Shown here piece after piece: positions 1-7,761 of a stretch of 64,000 nucleotides of DNA. Under the pieces are notes generated by a model. The model had not been told where the DNA came from. It searched no databases and saw nothing but the letters and a program-made list of their open reading frames with translations. The stretch covers positions 1-64,000 of the forward strand of contig CAINJJ010000037.1 of assembly GCA_903849645.1 (NCBI GenBank), written 5' to 3'. The stretch's first letter is position 1. Every line of letters starts with the position of its first letter. The stretch is from an uncultured Acidobacteriaceae bacterium. Lineage in GTDB: Bacteria; Acidobacteriota; Terriglobia; Terriglobales; Acidobacteriaceae. The position numbers and the translations under genes are program-made.

Positions 1-82
1 CAATGAGGGTGGAAAAAGAAGCGACTGGTTCAGATCGTCGGCGCGGAAGCTCTTACCCATAAATACATCTTAAAAGAGACTC

Positions 83-117
83 AGAAAGAGCCGCCCCATG
101 CGAGGACGGCTCTTTCT
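83..117 (-). terminator. Terminator-like hairpin after flgK
   Basis: An 11-bp perfect stem (83-93 pairs with 107-117) lies 16 bases past the flgK stop. On the minus strand it is followed by a T-rich stretch (GTCTCTTTT, 80-72). This fits a rho-independent terminator for the flgM-flgN-flgK unit. Nothing else was recognised in bases 1-132. Confidence 0.7.
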
Positions 118-132
118 ATCCCCGACAGGCTG

Positions 133-1545
133 CTAGGAGACCGTCGTCTGCTGGCCCAGGTTCAGCGCCGAACTCATGATTGTGTTCAGCAGCGCAAAGA
201 CCTGCGAGGCCGCCTGGTAACTCCTCTCCAGCGTTGTCATTGCAGAAGCTTCATTGTTCAGATTCACGCCGGAAAGTGCATTCACCTGGGTCTGCAACTG
301 GGTCACTGAGGCGTTTTGGGCGGTGTTTTCCGTCTGCACACCCGAAACCGTTGAGCCCAGGGTGGTCACAAAACTGGAATAGTAGTTGGTCGGCGTCTGG
401 CCGTTCACGATCGACTGGCTGCCCAGGCTCGCCAATGCCGCGGCGTTCGTATTGTCCCCCGTGCCCTGCCCCAGTCCAGCCGCTGCTATGCGGTTGGGGT
501 CCGTCATCACCACGCTCATCGCCTTGGCGCTGCCGGCAACCAGCGTGGGCTGCGAGAACAGGTTCCCCGCATTGCCGTTGTTGCCTGCCAGATCGGCGCC
601 TGCATTGTTCTGGGTGTTGACGGAGGTCGAGATGTTGTAGGCCAGTTGATCAAGGGAACTGAGCGCCTGAGGAATATCCTGGTCGCGAACCGTCAGATAG
701 CCCCCCAGCGATCCCCCTCCGGCCGACAGTTGCGCGGTCAGATCGGTTGTGCCGGCAAAGAAATGCGTGGCGCCGTTCAGAGTCCCGTTGGTCAACTGGA
801 AGCTCTGCCCGCCGGAGACCAGCATCTGCCCGGTGGCCGTGGTCAGCGAAAGTCCATTGTTCTCGGTCGTCACCCGGTTGATGCCGATCAGCTTTGAAAG
901 CTGGCTGATATCCTGCTGCCGCTGGTCCTCCAGCGTGCCCGCATCGGCTCCGTGAGCGTTGGTCTGGATCTGCTGGTTGAGCTGCGCAATCGCTCCGGTC
1001 AGAGCATTGATCTGGCTGGTGACCCCGGCCGCCTCCTGATCCAGTGCCGACCGCTGCGCATTCAGGCTCGCCGCGGCGTTCGATATGTCCCCGGACAGGG
1101 TCGAGGCCGTGGAAAGCACCTGCTGGCGCAGAGCGTTGCTGGTCGGGTTGGCCTCCAGCGACGAAAAGGAACTGAAGAACTTCGCGATATCGCTGCCAAT
1201 GTCTCCCGCCGTCGAACTCGCCGACCCCGAAGCGGGCGTGAACAAAGCCTGGAGCGTGTCCAGCCCCGAGAGACGCGCGCCCGACGCCGAAGCCAGTTCC
1301 TGCTGCTGGTTCAACCGCTCCTGCAGGACTCTGTCCCGCACCGAAACCGGGCCGGTCTGCGTCACCCCGGTCCCGTAGGAAGCGCCATTGATGTCGATCG
1401 GCTGGTTCTGCTGCCAGCTCGGCGTCTCTTCCGTATACCCGGTCGTGTTGGCGTTGGCCACATTGTTGGCGACGATGCTCAGACCCGACTGATCGGCCTG
1501 CAATGCCTGAGAGATCAGGCCGAAGGCAGAACTAATTGTCCCCAT
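133..1545 (-). CDS. flgK: Flagellar hook-associated protein 1 (FlgK)
   Basis: FlgK is the first hook-filament junction protein, secreted through the flagellar export gate. The start at 1545 gives 470 residues, beginning with the flagellar rod/hook N-terminal motif (ANNVANANTTGYT near residues 25-37). The protein ends with the matching C-terminal amphipathic helix (SAMTTLERSYQAASQVFALL). A longer frame upstream of 1545 overlaps flgN more deeply and lacks family similarity, so it was not used. flgN overlaps it by 14 bases. The partner junction gene flgL does not follow; a terminator does. Length is short relative to enteric FlgK (about 547). Confidence 0.93.
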   Translation of the reverse strand: MGTISSAFGLISQALQADQSGLSIVANNVANANTTGYTEETPSWQQNQPIDINGASYGTGVTQTGPVSVRDRVLQERLNQQQELASASGARLSGLDTLQALFTPASGSASSTAGDIGSDIAKFFSSFSSLEANPTSNALRQQVLSTASTLSGDISNAAASLNAQRSALDQEAAGVTSQINALTGAIAQLNQQIQTNAHGADAGTLEDQRQQDISQLSKLIGINRVTTENNGLSLTTATGQMLVSGGQSFQLTNGTLNGATHFFAGTTDLTAQLSAGGGSLGGYLTVRDQDIPQALSSLDQLAYNISTSVNTQNNAGADLAGNNGNAGNLFSQPTLVAGSAKAMSVVMTDPNRIAAAGLGQGTGDNTNAAALASLGSQSIVNGQTPTNYYSSFVTTLGSTVSGVQTENTAQNASVTQLQTQVNALSGVNLNNEASAMTTLERSYQAASQVFALLNTIMSSALNLGQQTTVS

Positions 1546-1879
1546 GCGGGCCCTCCGTCGGCTTCCGGGGTTGCTCAGGCAGCGGGCGGTACTCAAGACG
1601 GGCGCTCCGCAACTCCTGCAGGCGATTCATCACGCGCAGATTGGCGCGCGTCGCCTCCAACACCCGCCCCAAGACCGCCAGGTCCCCGGTTGCCTCCCTG
1701 GCATCTGCCGCCAGCCTGGTGCGGTCTCCCTCATCCAGATGCTGCAGATCCCGATTCAATGCCCGGCAGGACATGGCCAGTTCCTCCAAGCGGTCCGCAT
1801 CGAGGTGCGACAGCGAGCGCGTGGCCTCCGCCACCAGATCCTTCAGGCTCGAATGACCCCGGAACGCTTCACCCTGCAT
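1532..1879 (-). CDS. flgN: FlgN-like export chaperone
   Basis: 115 residues, almost entirely charged and helical, placed between flgM and flgK and overlapping flgK by 14 bases. FlgN proteins are cytoplasmic chaperones that hold FlgK and FlgL for the export gate. Family sequence conservation is weak, so this call rests on size, helical composition (residues 10-95, leucine-rich heptads) and position. It could also be an unrelated small helical flagellar protein. It is probably transcribed from the sigma-28 promoter ahead of flgM. Confidence 0.65.
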   Translation of the reverse strand: MQGEAFRGHSSLKDLVAEATRSLSHLDADRLEELAMSCRALNRDLQHLDEGDRTRLAADAREATGDLAVLGRVLEATRANLRVMNRLQELRSARLEYRPLPEQPRKPTEGPHGDN

Positions 1880-1956
1880 GACCCTTGTTCCTTTCGCCGC
1901 CAGGACCGCCGCAACCGTCTGGCGTCGGGATTCCCTTCCAGGGCGACCCGGACGGC

Positions 1957-2253
1957 CTATCTCGACCCGCCCAGCATTCCATCCACAACCTTGGCCGCCA
2001 CGGCGGAGGCGGAAACATTGTAGGTTCCAGCCGCCAGTGCCGCCTGAACGCCGGCAACCTTCTCCATCCGCACGCCCGCGTCGGCCGCTGTCATCGAGAC
2101 CTCGGTCGCGGCACTGCTCAACGTCGCCCGATCAGCGCTCAACGCGCTCCCGCCCGCCGTTGCGGCACTCTTGCCCTGCTGCGGGACCGACGGGGTGGCC
2201 GGCGCCACCCCCAAAAGAGACTTCAAACCCTCAAGACTGTTGCGCACATCCAT
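1957..2253 (-). CDS. flgM: Anti-sigma-28 factor FlgM
   Basis: 98 residues from the ATG at 2253, which has an AAGGAG ribosome site 8 bases upstream. The C-terminal half carries the FlgM signature (RMEKVAGVQAALAAGTY, then a conserved VAAKVVDGML helix). FlgM binds FliA and holds it inactive until the hook is finished and FlgM is exported; fliA is in the same cluster at 10.9 kb. A sigma-28 promoter match directly upstream would make flgM-flgN-flgK a late class with FlgM feedback on its own sigma factor. An upstream start at 2283 lies at or above the predicted transcription start. Confidence 0.88.
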   Translation of the reverse strand: MDVRNSLEGLKSLLGVAPATPSVPQQGKSAATAGGSALSADRATLSSAATEVSMTAADAGVRMEKVAGVQAALAAGTYNVSASAVAAKVVDGMLGGSR

Positions 2254-2273
2254 GGAATCTCTCCTTGCTCTGT

Positions 2274-2300
2274 GTATCGGCATCCGTCCTAATCACTCTA
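2274..2300 (-). promoter_or_regulatory. Sigma-28 (FliA) promoter of flgM-flgN-flgK
   Basis: On the minus strand TAGA (2300-2297), exactly 15 bases, then GCCGATAC (2281-2274). The consensus is TAAA-N15-GCCGATAA, so seven of eight -10 bases match with the exact spacing. It lies between flgJ and flgM, and the predicted transcript would start near 2267, just before the flgM ribosome site. Confidence 0.7.
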
Positions 2301-2301
2301 G

Positions 2302-2655
2302 TCATTTGATCGGGTTCATTACGGTATCGACGTGCAAGTTCGCGATTACCCGTGCCGTTTGGGGATGATTACCTGAATGGGAAAGAGTGCGCTCGATGCT
2401 GGCCGCGATTCCGAGACCGCCTCGCTCGCTCAAGCCTCGCCCCAGAGCCTCGGCGGCAAACTCGCCCAGCGCTCCGCCAGAGCCGGAACCGGCATCCCCT
2501 TCTGCTCCCGCCAGCCCGCCCTGGTCCGTCATGGGCTTCAACAACTCCTTCATCATCTGCGCCTCAAACTCGTGCGCGGCCCTCGTCAGGCGGGGCTGCG
2601 GCAACGCCTGGGACGGCGCCTCCGCACCCAATGCCGGCTTGGTGATGGAGATCAT
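2302..2655 (-). CDS. flgJ: Rod-binding protein, FlgJ N-terminal type
   Basis: 117 residues matching only the rod-capping half of FlgJ: an AAHEFEAQMMKELLKPM helix (about 26-42), a glycine-rich linker, then FAAEALGRGLSERGGLGIA (about 66-84). The muramidase domain present in enteric FlgJ is absent, which is usual outside beta- and gammaproteobacteria; a separate wall hydrolase would be needed elsewhere. The start lies 10 bases after the flgI stop, so the two are co-transcribed. Confidence 0.85.
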   Translation of the reverse strand: MISITKPALGAEAPSQALPQPRLTRAAHEFEAQMMKELLKPMTDQGGLAGAEGDAGSGSGGALGEFAAEALGRGLSERGGLGIAASIERTLSHSGNHPQTARVIANLHVDTVMNPIK

Positions 2656-2665
2656 ACTTTCCTCC

Positions 2666-3871
2666 TTAGAGCACTTCCAGGTCGGCCTCCAGCGCGCCGG
2701 CCTCCTTCATGGCCTGCAAGATCGAGATCACATCCCGCGCCCCGGCCCCGGTTCGCTGCAACTCCTGCACCAGATCCTCGACCGTCGCGCCTTCCTTCAA
2801 ATCAATCCGGTTGACCGGCTTGTCCTGCGCCTGCACGGTGGTCTGCTGCACCACCTGCGTTGTGCCCGACGAGAAGGCGTTGGGCTGCGAAACCCTGGTC
2901 TCCGCGATCACATTCACCGACAGCCCTCCGTGCAGAATCGAGACTGGCTGCAGCCGCACCGTGCCCCCGATCACCACCGTCCCGGTGCGTTCATTCACCA
3001 CCACGCGCGCCCGCGGAAAGACCTCGACTTCGACAGCCTCCACCTTGTCCAGCAGCGCGGCCATGTCCTCGTCCGCGCCGGCCGCAACCTCCACGCGCCG
3101 ACTGTCAGCCGCCCGCGCCCGCCCCGAACCCAGGACCCTGTCAATGGCCGCCGCCATCCGGCCCGCCGTGTGGAAGTCGGCGTCATTCAGCTCCACGTTG
3201 ATGGTGTGCAACTGCTTCAGGTCGAACGGCGCCCCCCGCTCCACCAGGGCGCCCCCTGGAATGCGCGCGGTCGTCGGATGGTTCATCTGCCGGGTGTTGC
3301 CGCCCGCCGAGGCCATGTAACCGCCCAGCACCAGAGCCCCCTGGGCCTGCGCATAGATCTGCCCATCGGGCCCATAGAGAGGCGTCATCAGCAGGATTCC
3401 TCCTTCGAGAGACCGCGCATCGCCCGCTGAAGAGACCGTGATATCCATCCTGTAGCCGGGCCGCGTAAAGGGTGGCAGTGTGGCGACAGCAAACACCGCA
3501 GCCATGTTCTTGACCTGCATGTTGCTGGCCGAGTTCGCTCCGGTCTGCGGCACGGTGATGCCCATCCGCTCCAGGGCTGAAATCAGAGTCTGCGCGGGAA
3601 AGACGGTCTGCGAACTGTCCCCTGTGCCCTTCAGCCCCACCACCAGCCCGTACCCAACCAACTGGTTGTCGCGAATCCCCTCGATCGTGGCCACATCCTT
3701 CACGCGGGCCAGGTGTGCAGCCTGCTCTGCGCCCATGGAGGCGATTGCACAGCTTGCCAGGAGCGCCAACGCGGCCCATGAGCACGCGCATGCCCTTATC
3801 CCCCGGCCCGCCAGTCTCCGGCCAGCCAAGGTTTGGCGCTTCGCCCCTCTCACCCTCATTCCGGTCGCCAT
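2666..3871 (-). CDS. flgI: Flagellar P-ring protein FlgI
   Basis: 401 residues. A basic N-terminus and hydrophobic segment (about residues 25-46) look like a Sec signal. The mature part begins with the FlgI hallmark VKDVATIEGIRDNQLVGYG and contains VGLKGTGDSSQT. FlgI polymerises into the periplasmic ring around the rod, which implies a diderm cell. The gene is separated from flgH by a heptanucleotide repeat array, unusual inside a basal-body operon. The exact start is uncertain because the leader before the signal helix is long. Confidence 0.94.
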   Translation of the reverse strand: MATGMRVRGAKRQTLAGRRLAGRGIRACACSWAALALLASCAIASMGAEQAAHLARVKDVATIEGIRDNQLVGYGLVVGLKGTGDSSQTVFPAQTLISALERMGITVPQTGANSASNMQVKNMAAVFAVATLPPFTRPGYRMDITVSSAGDARSLEGGILLMTPLYGPDGQIYAQAQGALVLGGYMASAGGNTRQMNHPTTARIPGGALVERGAPFDLKQLHTINVELNDADFHTAGRMAAAIDRVLGSGRARAADSRRVEVAAGADEDMAALLDKVEAVEVEVFPRARVVVNERTGTVVIGGTVRLQPVSILHGGLSVNVIAETRVSQPNAFSSGTTQVVQQTTVQAQDKPVNRIDLKEGATVEDLVQELQRTGAGARDVISILQAMKEAGALEADLEVL

Positions 3872-3907
3872 GCCGCCCTCGATCCCCTTGATCTAGCACA
3901 AGTCATT

Positions 3908-4040
3908 CGTTCTTGGTTCTTGGTTCTTGGTTCTTAGTTCCTCGACCCTGGTCCCTGGTGCCTGAGCCCTGATTCCTAATCCCTAGTCCCTAATCCCTAA
4001 TCCCTAATCCCTCGTCCCACGTCCCTCGTCCCACGTCCCT
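3908..4040 (-). repeat. 19-unit heptanucleotide array between flgH and flgI
   Basis: 133 bases that divide exactly into nineteen 7-base units in one register. On the mRNA (minus) strand the units near flgH are AGGGACG/TGGGACG, then AGGGATT four times with one AGGGACT, then drift to AAGAACC near flgI. The array touches the flgH stop codon. The first nine units give GGG runs spaced by four bases, a strong G-quadruplex pattern in the transcript. Confidence 0.9.
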
Positions 4041-4767
4041 AAAACACCAGCAACTTCTCAATGAAGCGCACAATCGGATTCTGCCGGTAGGTCGAATCGG
4101 TCACAATCCCCTTGCCCGTCACTTCGAGTTCGAGATCGGTCATGGCAGTCGACAGCACCTGGTTCTGCGCGCTGACATCTTCCGGACGCACCAGGCCGCG
4201 CAGCCTGATCAACTGCGTCTGCTGCGAAAAGGTCAACTGCCGCGTGGCCTGTACCACCAGCATCCCGTTGGGCAGCACATCCACCACCTCGCCGCCAAAG
4301 GTCGTCGCCAGGCTTGAGTTGGTCGTGCTCTGGCCCTGCGCCGTCAAACCGGAAGCCGAGTTCTGTCCCACCAGGTTTTGCAGATTGTTGGCCGCCTTGA
4401 GCGCGCCGAACAGCGAGGTGACACTTGAACTGGCATTGGAGGCCCGGGTGTTCTTTACCTGGCCGTCGGTGGAAGCCGCCAGGCTCTCTGTCACCACAAT
4501 GGAGACCACATCGTGCAGCCGGACCGCCTTGGCGTCGGTTCCCAGACGCACCAGCCGGCCTTCCGGGCTCCAGATCGACCCGGACGTTCTCACCTCTGCC
4601 GCCTGCTGCGCCCGCACCCGTTCCACATAGGCCTTCAAGGCCGCCTCGGGCGGTGTGGCCCGCGCGGCAGGCTCCGGGCCCTTCTGCCTCTTGGGGAGCC
4701 CCGGCAGCGGAGTCGCCACCAGGAGCATCGCCACCGCCGCCGCTCCCCATTGCCACCCATTCCTCAT
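4039..4767 (-). CDS. flgH: Flagellar L-ring protein FlgH
   Basis: 242 residues. The conserved core is visible: SIWSPEGRLVRLGTDAKAVRLHDVVSI-type region (about 63-92), the VVDVLPNGMLVVQATRQL motif and a C-terminal QNPIVRFIEKLLVF. FlgH forms the outer-membrane ring. It normally carries a lipobox cysteine; here the N-terminus is a hydrophobic segment (about 8-22) and the entire protein contains no cysteine, so it cannot be lipidated in the usual way. The start overlaps the flgA stop by 4 bases. Confidence 0.92.
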   Translation of the reverse strand: MRNGWQWGAAAVAMLLVATPLPGLPKRQKGPEPAARATPPEAALKAYVERVRAQQAAEVRTSGSIWSPEGRLVRLGTDAKAVRLHDVVSIVVTESLAASTDGQVKNTRASNASSSVTSLFGALKAANNLQNLVGQNSASGLTAQGQSTTNSSLATTFGGEVVDVLPNGMLVVQATRQLTFSQQTQLIRLRGLVRPEDVSAQNQVLSTAMTDLELEVTGKGIVTDSTYRQNPIVRFIEKLLVF

Positions 4768-5261
4768 CGCCTTGCCTCCGGCACGGCCGGAAGCAGCGCC
4801 TGGCCCGGCCCGAGAACTGCAACCCGCACTACTCTGCCGCCCGCTTGTATCCGCACGGTGACCATGGCCCCGGCCGCGGCCGGACCCAGCGCCACGGCCT
4901 CAAGCCAGGCGTCCATCTGAGGCGTGTGCTGTTCAACAAGCAACCTGTCGCCCGCCCGGATGACAGGCGGGGCCGCCGTTCGGGCATCGCGCAGATCAGT
5001 GACCGGGCCTGCCACCCGGACCAGCCGTCCCGGCCCCCCCGGATGCGATGCTTCGCGCACCAGGGTCCATTGATCTCCACTGTGGGGATCGTCGATGGTG
5101 CGCAGGATCTGTTCCTGGGGCACGGCGGCTTGAGAGCCCGCCGCGCCGCTCTGGGCCATCGCTGCGGACGCCGCCCAGCCGAACCATCCCAGCAGGAGGC
5201 CGGGATTCCTGTGCCACCCTGTCAGCTTTCGCGTCCCGATTTTGCTCATGTCCTGCTTCAT
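4764..5261 (-). CDS. flgA: P-ring assembly chaperone FlgA (short form)
   Basis: 165 residues with an N-terminal signal-like segment (about 22-38) and a C-terminal SAF/FlgA module: PVIRAGDRLLVEQHT, then ALGPAAAGAMVTVRI and VRVAVLGPGQALL. FlgA assists FlgI polymerisation in the periplasm. It is shorter than the usual 200-plus residues and the N-terminal half is poorly conserved, so identification rests on the C-terminal module and on its place between flgG and flgH. It is 2 bases from flgG and overlaps flgH by 4. Confidence 0.8.
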   Translation of the reverse strand: MKQDMSKIGTRKLTGWHRNPGLLLGWFGWAASAAMAQSGAAGSQAAVPQEQILRTIDDPHSGDQWTLVREASHPGGPGRLVRVAGPVTDLRDARTAAPPVIRAGDRLLVEQHTPQMDAWLEAVALGPAAAGAMVTVRIQAGGRVVRVAVLGPGQALLPAVPEARR

Positions 5262-5263
5262 GT

Positions 5264-6052
5264 TTACCGGGTCATGTTATTGACTTGCGAGTACATATCG
5301 TCAGCGGCCTTGATCACCTTGGAGTTTGACTCGTAGGCCCGCTGCGCCAGAACCATCTGCACGAATTCGGTGACCACATCGACATTCGAGTTCTCCAGAT
5401 ACCCCTGCTGCAGGGTGCCCAGACCCTCGGCCCCGCCCGGATTGCCCAGCACCGGATCGCCGGAGCTCAACGTGGCCTGGAGCAGGTTGGCCCCCATGCT
5501 CTCCAGGCCTCCGGGGTTGGGAAAGGTCGCAAGCTGAATCTGGCCCAGTTGCGAGGGGTTCTGCTGGCCGGGAAGTGTGGCGTTCACCACTCCGTACTGG
5601 GTGATGGTGACCGCGGTGGCGTTGGGGGGAATGGTGATGTTGGGCAGCAGTGGGTCTCCATCCGTGGTCACAATGGTTCCCTGGTTGTTCATGTGGAACT
5701 GCCCGGCGCGCGTGTAGGCGATGGTCCCGTCGGGCCGCTGCACCTCAAAGAACCCCGAGCCCTCGATGGCCACGTCCAGCGGGTTCGAGGTCTGGTTCAG
5801 CGAGCCCTGGGTCATGATGACCTCGGTGGCCGCCGATTTCGTGCCCAGGCCGATCTGCAGGCCCGCCGAGACCGTGGACTGGCTCTGGGCCGCGCCGGGC
5901 GTGACCAGGTTCTGGTAGACCATGTCCTGAAACTGCAATCTCAGCTGGCGGAACCCGGTGGTCGAAGAGTTGGCCAGGTTGTTGGCGATCGTATCCAGGT
6001 TCATCTGCTGCGCGCTCATGCCGCTGGCCGCTGTATAGAGTGCTCGAATCAT
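5264..6052 (-). CDS. flgG: Distal rod protein FlgG
   Basis: 262 residues, the standard FlgG length. It starts with MIRALYTAASGMSAQQ and the ANNLANSSTTGFR rod motif, has the NPLDVAIEGSGFFEVQ signature near residues 85-100, and ends with YLENSNVDVVTEFVQMVLAQRAYE before the C-terminal helix. FlgG forms the distal rod that passes through the L and P rings encoded next door. It lies 33 bases after flgF. Confidence 0.96.
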   Translation of the reverse strand: MIRALYTAASGMSAQQMNLDTIANNLANSSTTGFRQLRLQFQDMVYQNLVTPGAAQSQSTVSAGLQIGLGTKSAATEVIMTQGSLNQTSNPLDVAIEGSGFFEVQRPDGTIAYTRAGQFHMNNQGTIVTTDGDPLLPNITIPPNATAVTITQYGVVNATLPGQQNPSQLGQIQLATFPNPGGLESMGANLLQATLSSGDPVLGNPGGAEGLGTLQQGYLENSNVDVVTEFVQMVLAQRAYESNSKVIKAADDMYSQVNNMTR

Positions 6053-6085
6053 TGCGTTCCTCGCTTTCGGCCCCTGCCCACGCGC

Positions 6086-6823
6086 TTACACCCTGGGCAG
6101 GTCCTCGGTGGCGATCTTGTTGAACTCGGTGTGGAAGACAGTCAGCGCCTTCTGCATCATCTCGGCCTGGCGCTGCATCACCATCAGGTCCAGCGTCCCC
6201 TGAATCACGTCCTGGTTGGCCGACTCAAGAGCGCCCTGATGCACCGCGGCGCTGGTGGAAGCCGAGGCGGCCACGCCCTCGGGAGCAACATAGCGATTGG
6301 CGCCCTCCGGCTTCAGCTCCGTCCCCGCCGGAAAGGCGAACACGCCCACGGTGGCGACCGCCCCACCGGATACGGATAGCACTCCACTGGCGCCCACCGT
6401 CACCTCCCCCGGCGGAACCGCAATCATCTTCCCGGCGGAGGAGAGCACCGCCTCGCCCGCCGAGGTGACCAGTTGCCCGCTCTGGGCGCGATGAAAGTTG
6501 CCGTCGCGGGTAAAGCGCGGGCCGGCGGCGGTTTCGACCTGAAAGAACCCCTCGCCCTCAACCGCCAGATCCAGCGGATTGCCCGTCTGCTGGAGCGAAC
6601 CCTGCGCCATGCTCAGCCGGTCGCCGCCCAGCAGGCCGTAGTTGTTCACCGTCCTCCCCAACTGCGAGTTCGAGCCGTCCGGGCCCAGCAGCACAGAGCG
6701 AAAATACTCCCGCTCGGCCCGATACCCCGGCGTCTGCGCATTGGCCAGGTTGGCGGCCGCGGTGTCCAGCGCCTGGGTGCGCGCCACCAGCCCGGTCATC
6801 GCCGCATAATATCCGCTGTCCAT
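6086..6823 (-). CDS. flgF: Proximal rod protein FlgF
   Basis: 245 residues of the rod/hook family. N-terminal MDSGYYAAMTGLVART and LANAQTPGYRAERE are followed by NPLDLAVEGEGFFQV; the C-terminus ends in a VMQRQAEMMQKALTVFHTEF helix. Shorter and more divergent than FlgG, it fits FlgF by order (flgF-flgG). The ATG at 6823 is preferred over an upstream GTG at 6844 because GGAGG ends 8 bases before it. It is probably the first gene of the flgF-G-A-H-I-J unit. Confidence 0.88.
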   Translation of the reverse strand: MDSGYYAAMTGLVARTQALDTAAANLANAQTPGYRAEREYFRSVLLGPDGSNSQLGRTVNNYGLLGGDRLSMAQGSLQQTGNPLDLAVEGEGFFQVETAAGPRFTRDGNFHRAQSGQLVTSAGEAVLSSAGKMIAVPPGEVTVGASGVLSVSGGAVATVGVFAFPAGTELKPEGANRYVAPEGVAASASTSAAVHQGALESANQDVIQGTLDLMVMQRQAEMMQKALTVFHTEFNKIATEDLPRV

Positions 6824-7185
6824 GCAGAAAGCCTCCGTCTGCACGGGAGACCAAGCAGACGAAGGACCGAAGGGGAGAGGGAAGGATTAGAGGCGCATCA
6901 GAATCTACGTTGGAAGGATCTTGGGCCCGGGGTACATGCGCGCGGAGCCGCTTGGAGTGAAGTCGTCTGTCGTCGCCGGGATGCCTGGGCCCCACGGCCG
7001 TCCCGCACCTGTGAACACCAGGCGGATGCGAATTCAAGACCAGCAAACCCAGTGCCTGAAGCGACTAAGCCGCGGCCTGCCAACACGTCTCCGTTTGCAG
7101 ATCGCCCCGCCGGCCTCAGATCCTGGACCGAGGCTATCCCGGCCGCTTTGGGGCCCCGGTCCAGTCCCCACTGAAAAAGCCGCGC
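6824..7185. other. Intergenic region between cheX and flgF
   Basis: 362 bases without a convincing gene. It holds a stem-loop near cheX (8-bp arms 7123-7130 and 7157-7164, with further GC-rich pairing in the loop but no T tract) that may end or attenuate the cheY-cheX transcript, and the sigma-54-like site described separately. Open frames here are shadows with no ribosome site or family likeness. Confidence 0.6.
7042..7057 (-). promoter_or_regulatory. Sigma-54-like promoter before flgF
   Basis: The minus strand reads AGGCACTGGGTTTGCT. The GG and GC dinucleotides are exactly 10 bases apart, as required for RpoN -24/-12 elements, and GGCAC plus TTGCT match consensus. It would start a transcript near 7030, about 200 bases ahead of flgF. 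A single match in GC-rich DNA can occur by chance. Confidence 0.4.
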
Positions 7186-7752
7186 CTACTGAATGCCGTC
7201 GCAGACGATGGTGACGGCGAAGCAGGCATCCGCGAAGCGATAGGTGTGTTCGAGCTTGAACTCCGGCGCCTGCACATGGATGTTGTAGTCCCGGCCGGTA
7301 ATCACCGCCGGCACCGAGAGGCCGCAGTTGGCCGAGAGATCCGGCACCTTGCCCTTCCAGGCCCCGGCCAGCATGTTGCATATCTCGCCGATTCCGTCCT
7401 TCACCGTGTCGTCAATCTCGGTGAACTCCATGCCCGTCATGCAGGCGGCGATCTTCATGGCCGCCGACCCCCCGGTGCGGAAGACACAGGCCCCGCTCAG
7501 CAGCCCGCCAAAGCCGACCACCGCCGTCACCAGCTCCGGCTCGATCTCCGGCGGCCCCGCATCGCGCCGGGCGTCCACGCCCAGCATCAGTTGAAAGACC
7601 TCGTCCACACTCGCATCCAGGTTCCTGGGATCAGAGACCAGATGCACGGACTCCCGCAACGAACACGCCATTGCCCGCTCCATTTCGCTGATGCCGCCCC
7701 CGCGCGCTCGCGCGATGGCGGCTGCCCGCACTCCGTTTAAAAGCACATCCAT
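7186..7752 (-). CDS. cheX: CheX-type CheY-P phosphatase
   Basis: Up to 188 residues; the CheX/CheC fold spans about 75-188. The phosphatase helix motif E-x2-N is present (DGIGEICNMLAG, E123 and N126), followed by CheX-like LSVPAVITG. CheX dimers dephosphorylate CheY-P. It follows cheY by 9 bases, so response regulator and phosphatase are made together, while CheA, CheW and receptors are not in the window. The true start may be an internal methionine at residue 24, since the first 20 residues are alanine/arginine-rich and unlike the family. Confidence 0.8.
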   Translation of the reverse strand: MDVLLNGVRAAAIARARGGGISEMERAMACSLRESVHLVSDPRNLDASVDEVFQLMLGVDARRDAGPPEIEPELVTAVVGFGGLLSGACVFRTGGSAAMKIAACMTGMEFTEIDDTVKDGIGEICNMLAGAWKGKVPDLSANCGLSVPAVITGRDYNIHVQAPEFKLEHTYRFADACFAVTIVCDGIQ

Positions 7753-7761
7753 CCCCCCCGG

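Noticed and set aside
180-1378. Several plus-strand open frames across flgK
   Set aside because: They are antisense shadows in a GC-rich gene; proline/arginine/serine-rich, without ribosome sites, while the minus frame is a clear FlgK.
3908-4040. CRISPR-like array
   Set aside because: Units are 7 bases with no spacers; it is a simple tandem array.
6921-7214. 97-codon plus-strand frame between flgF and cheX
   Set aside because: Low-complexity proline/arginine-rich and overlaps the cheX end; no start signal.
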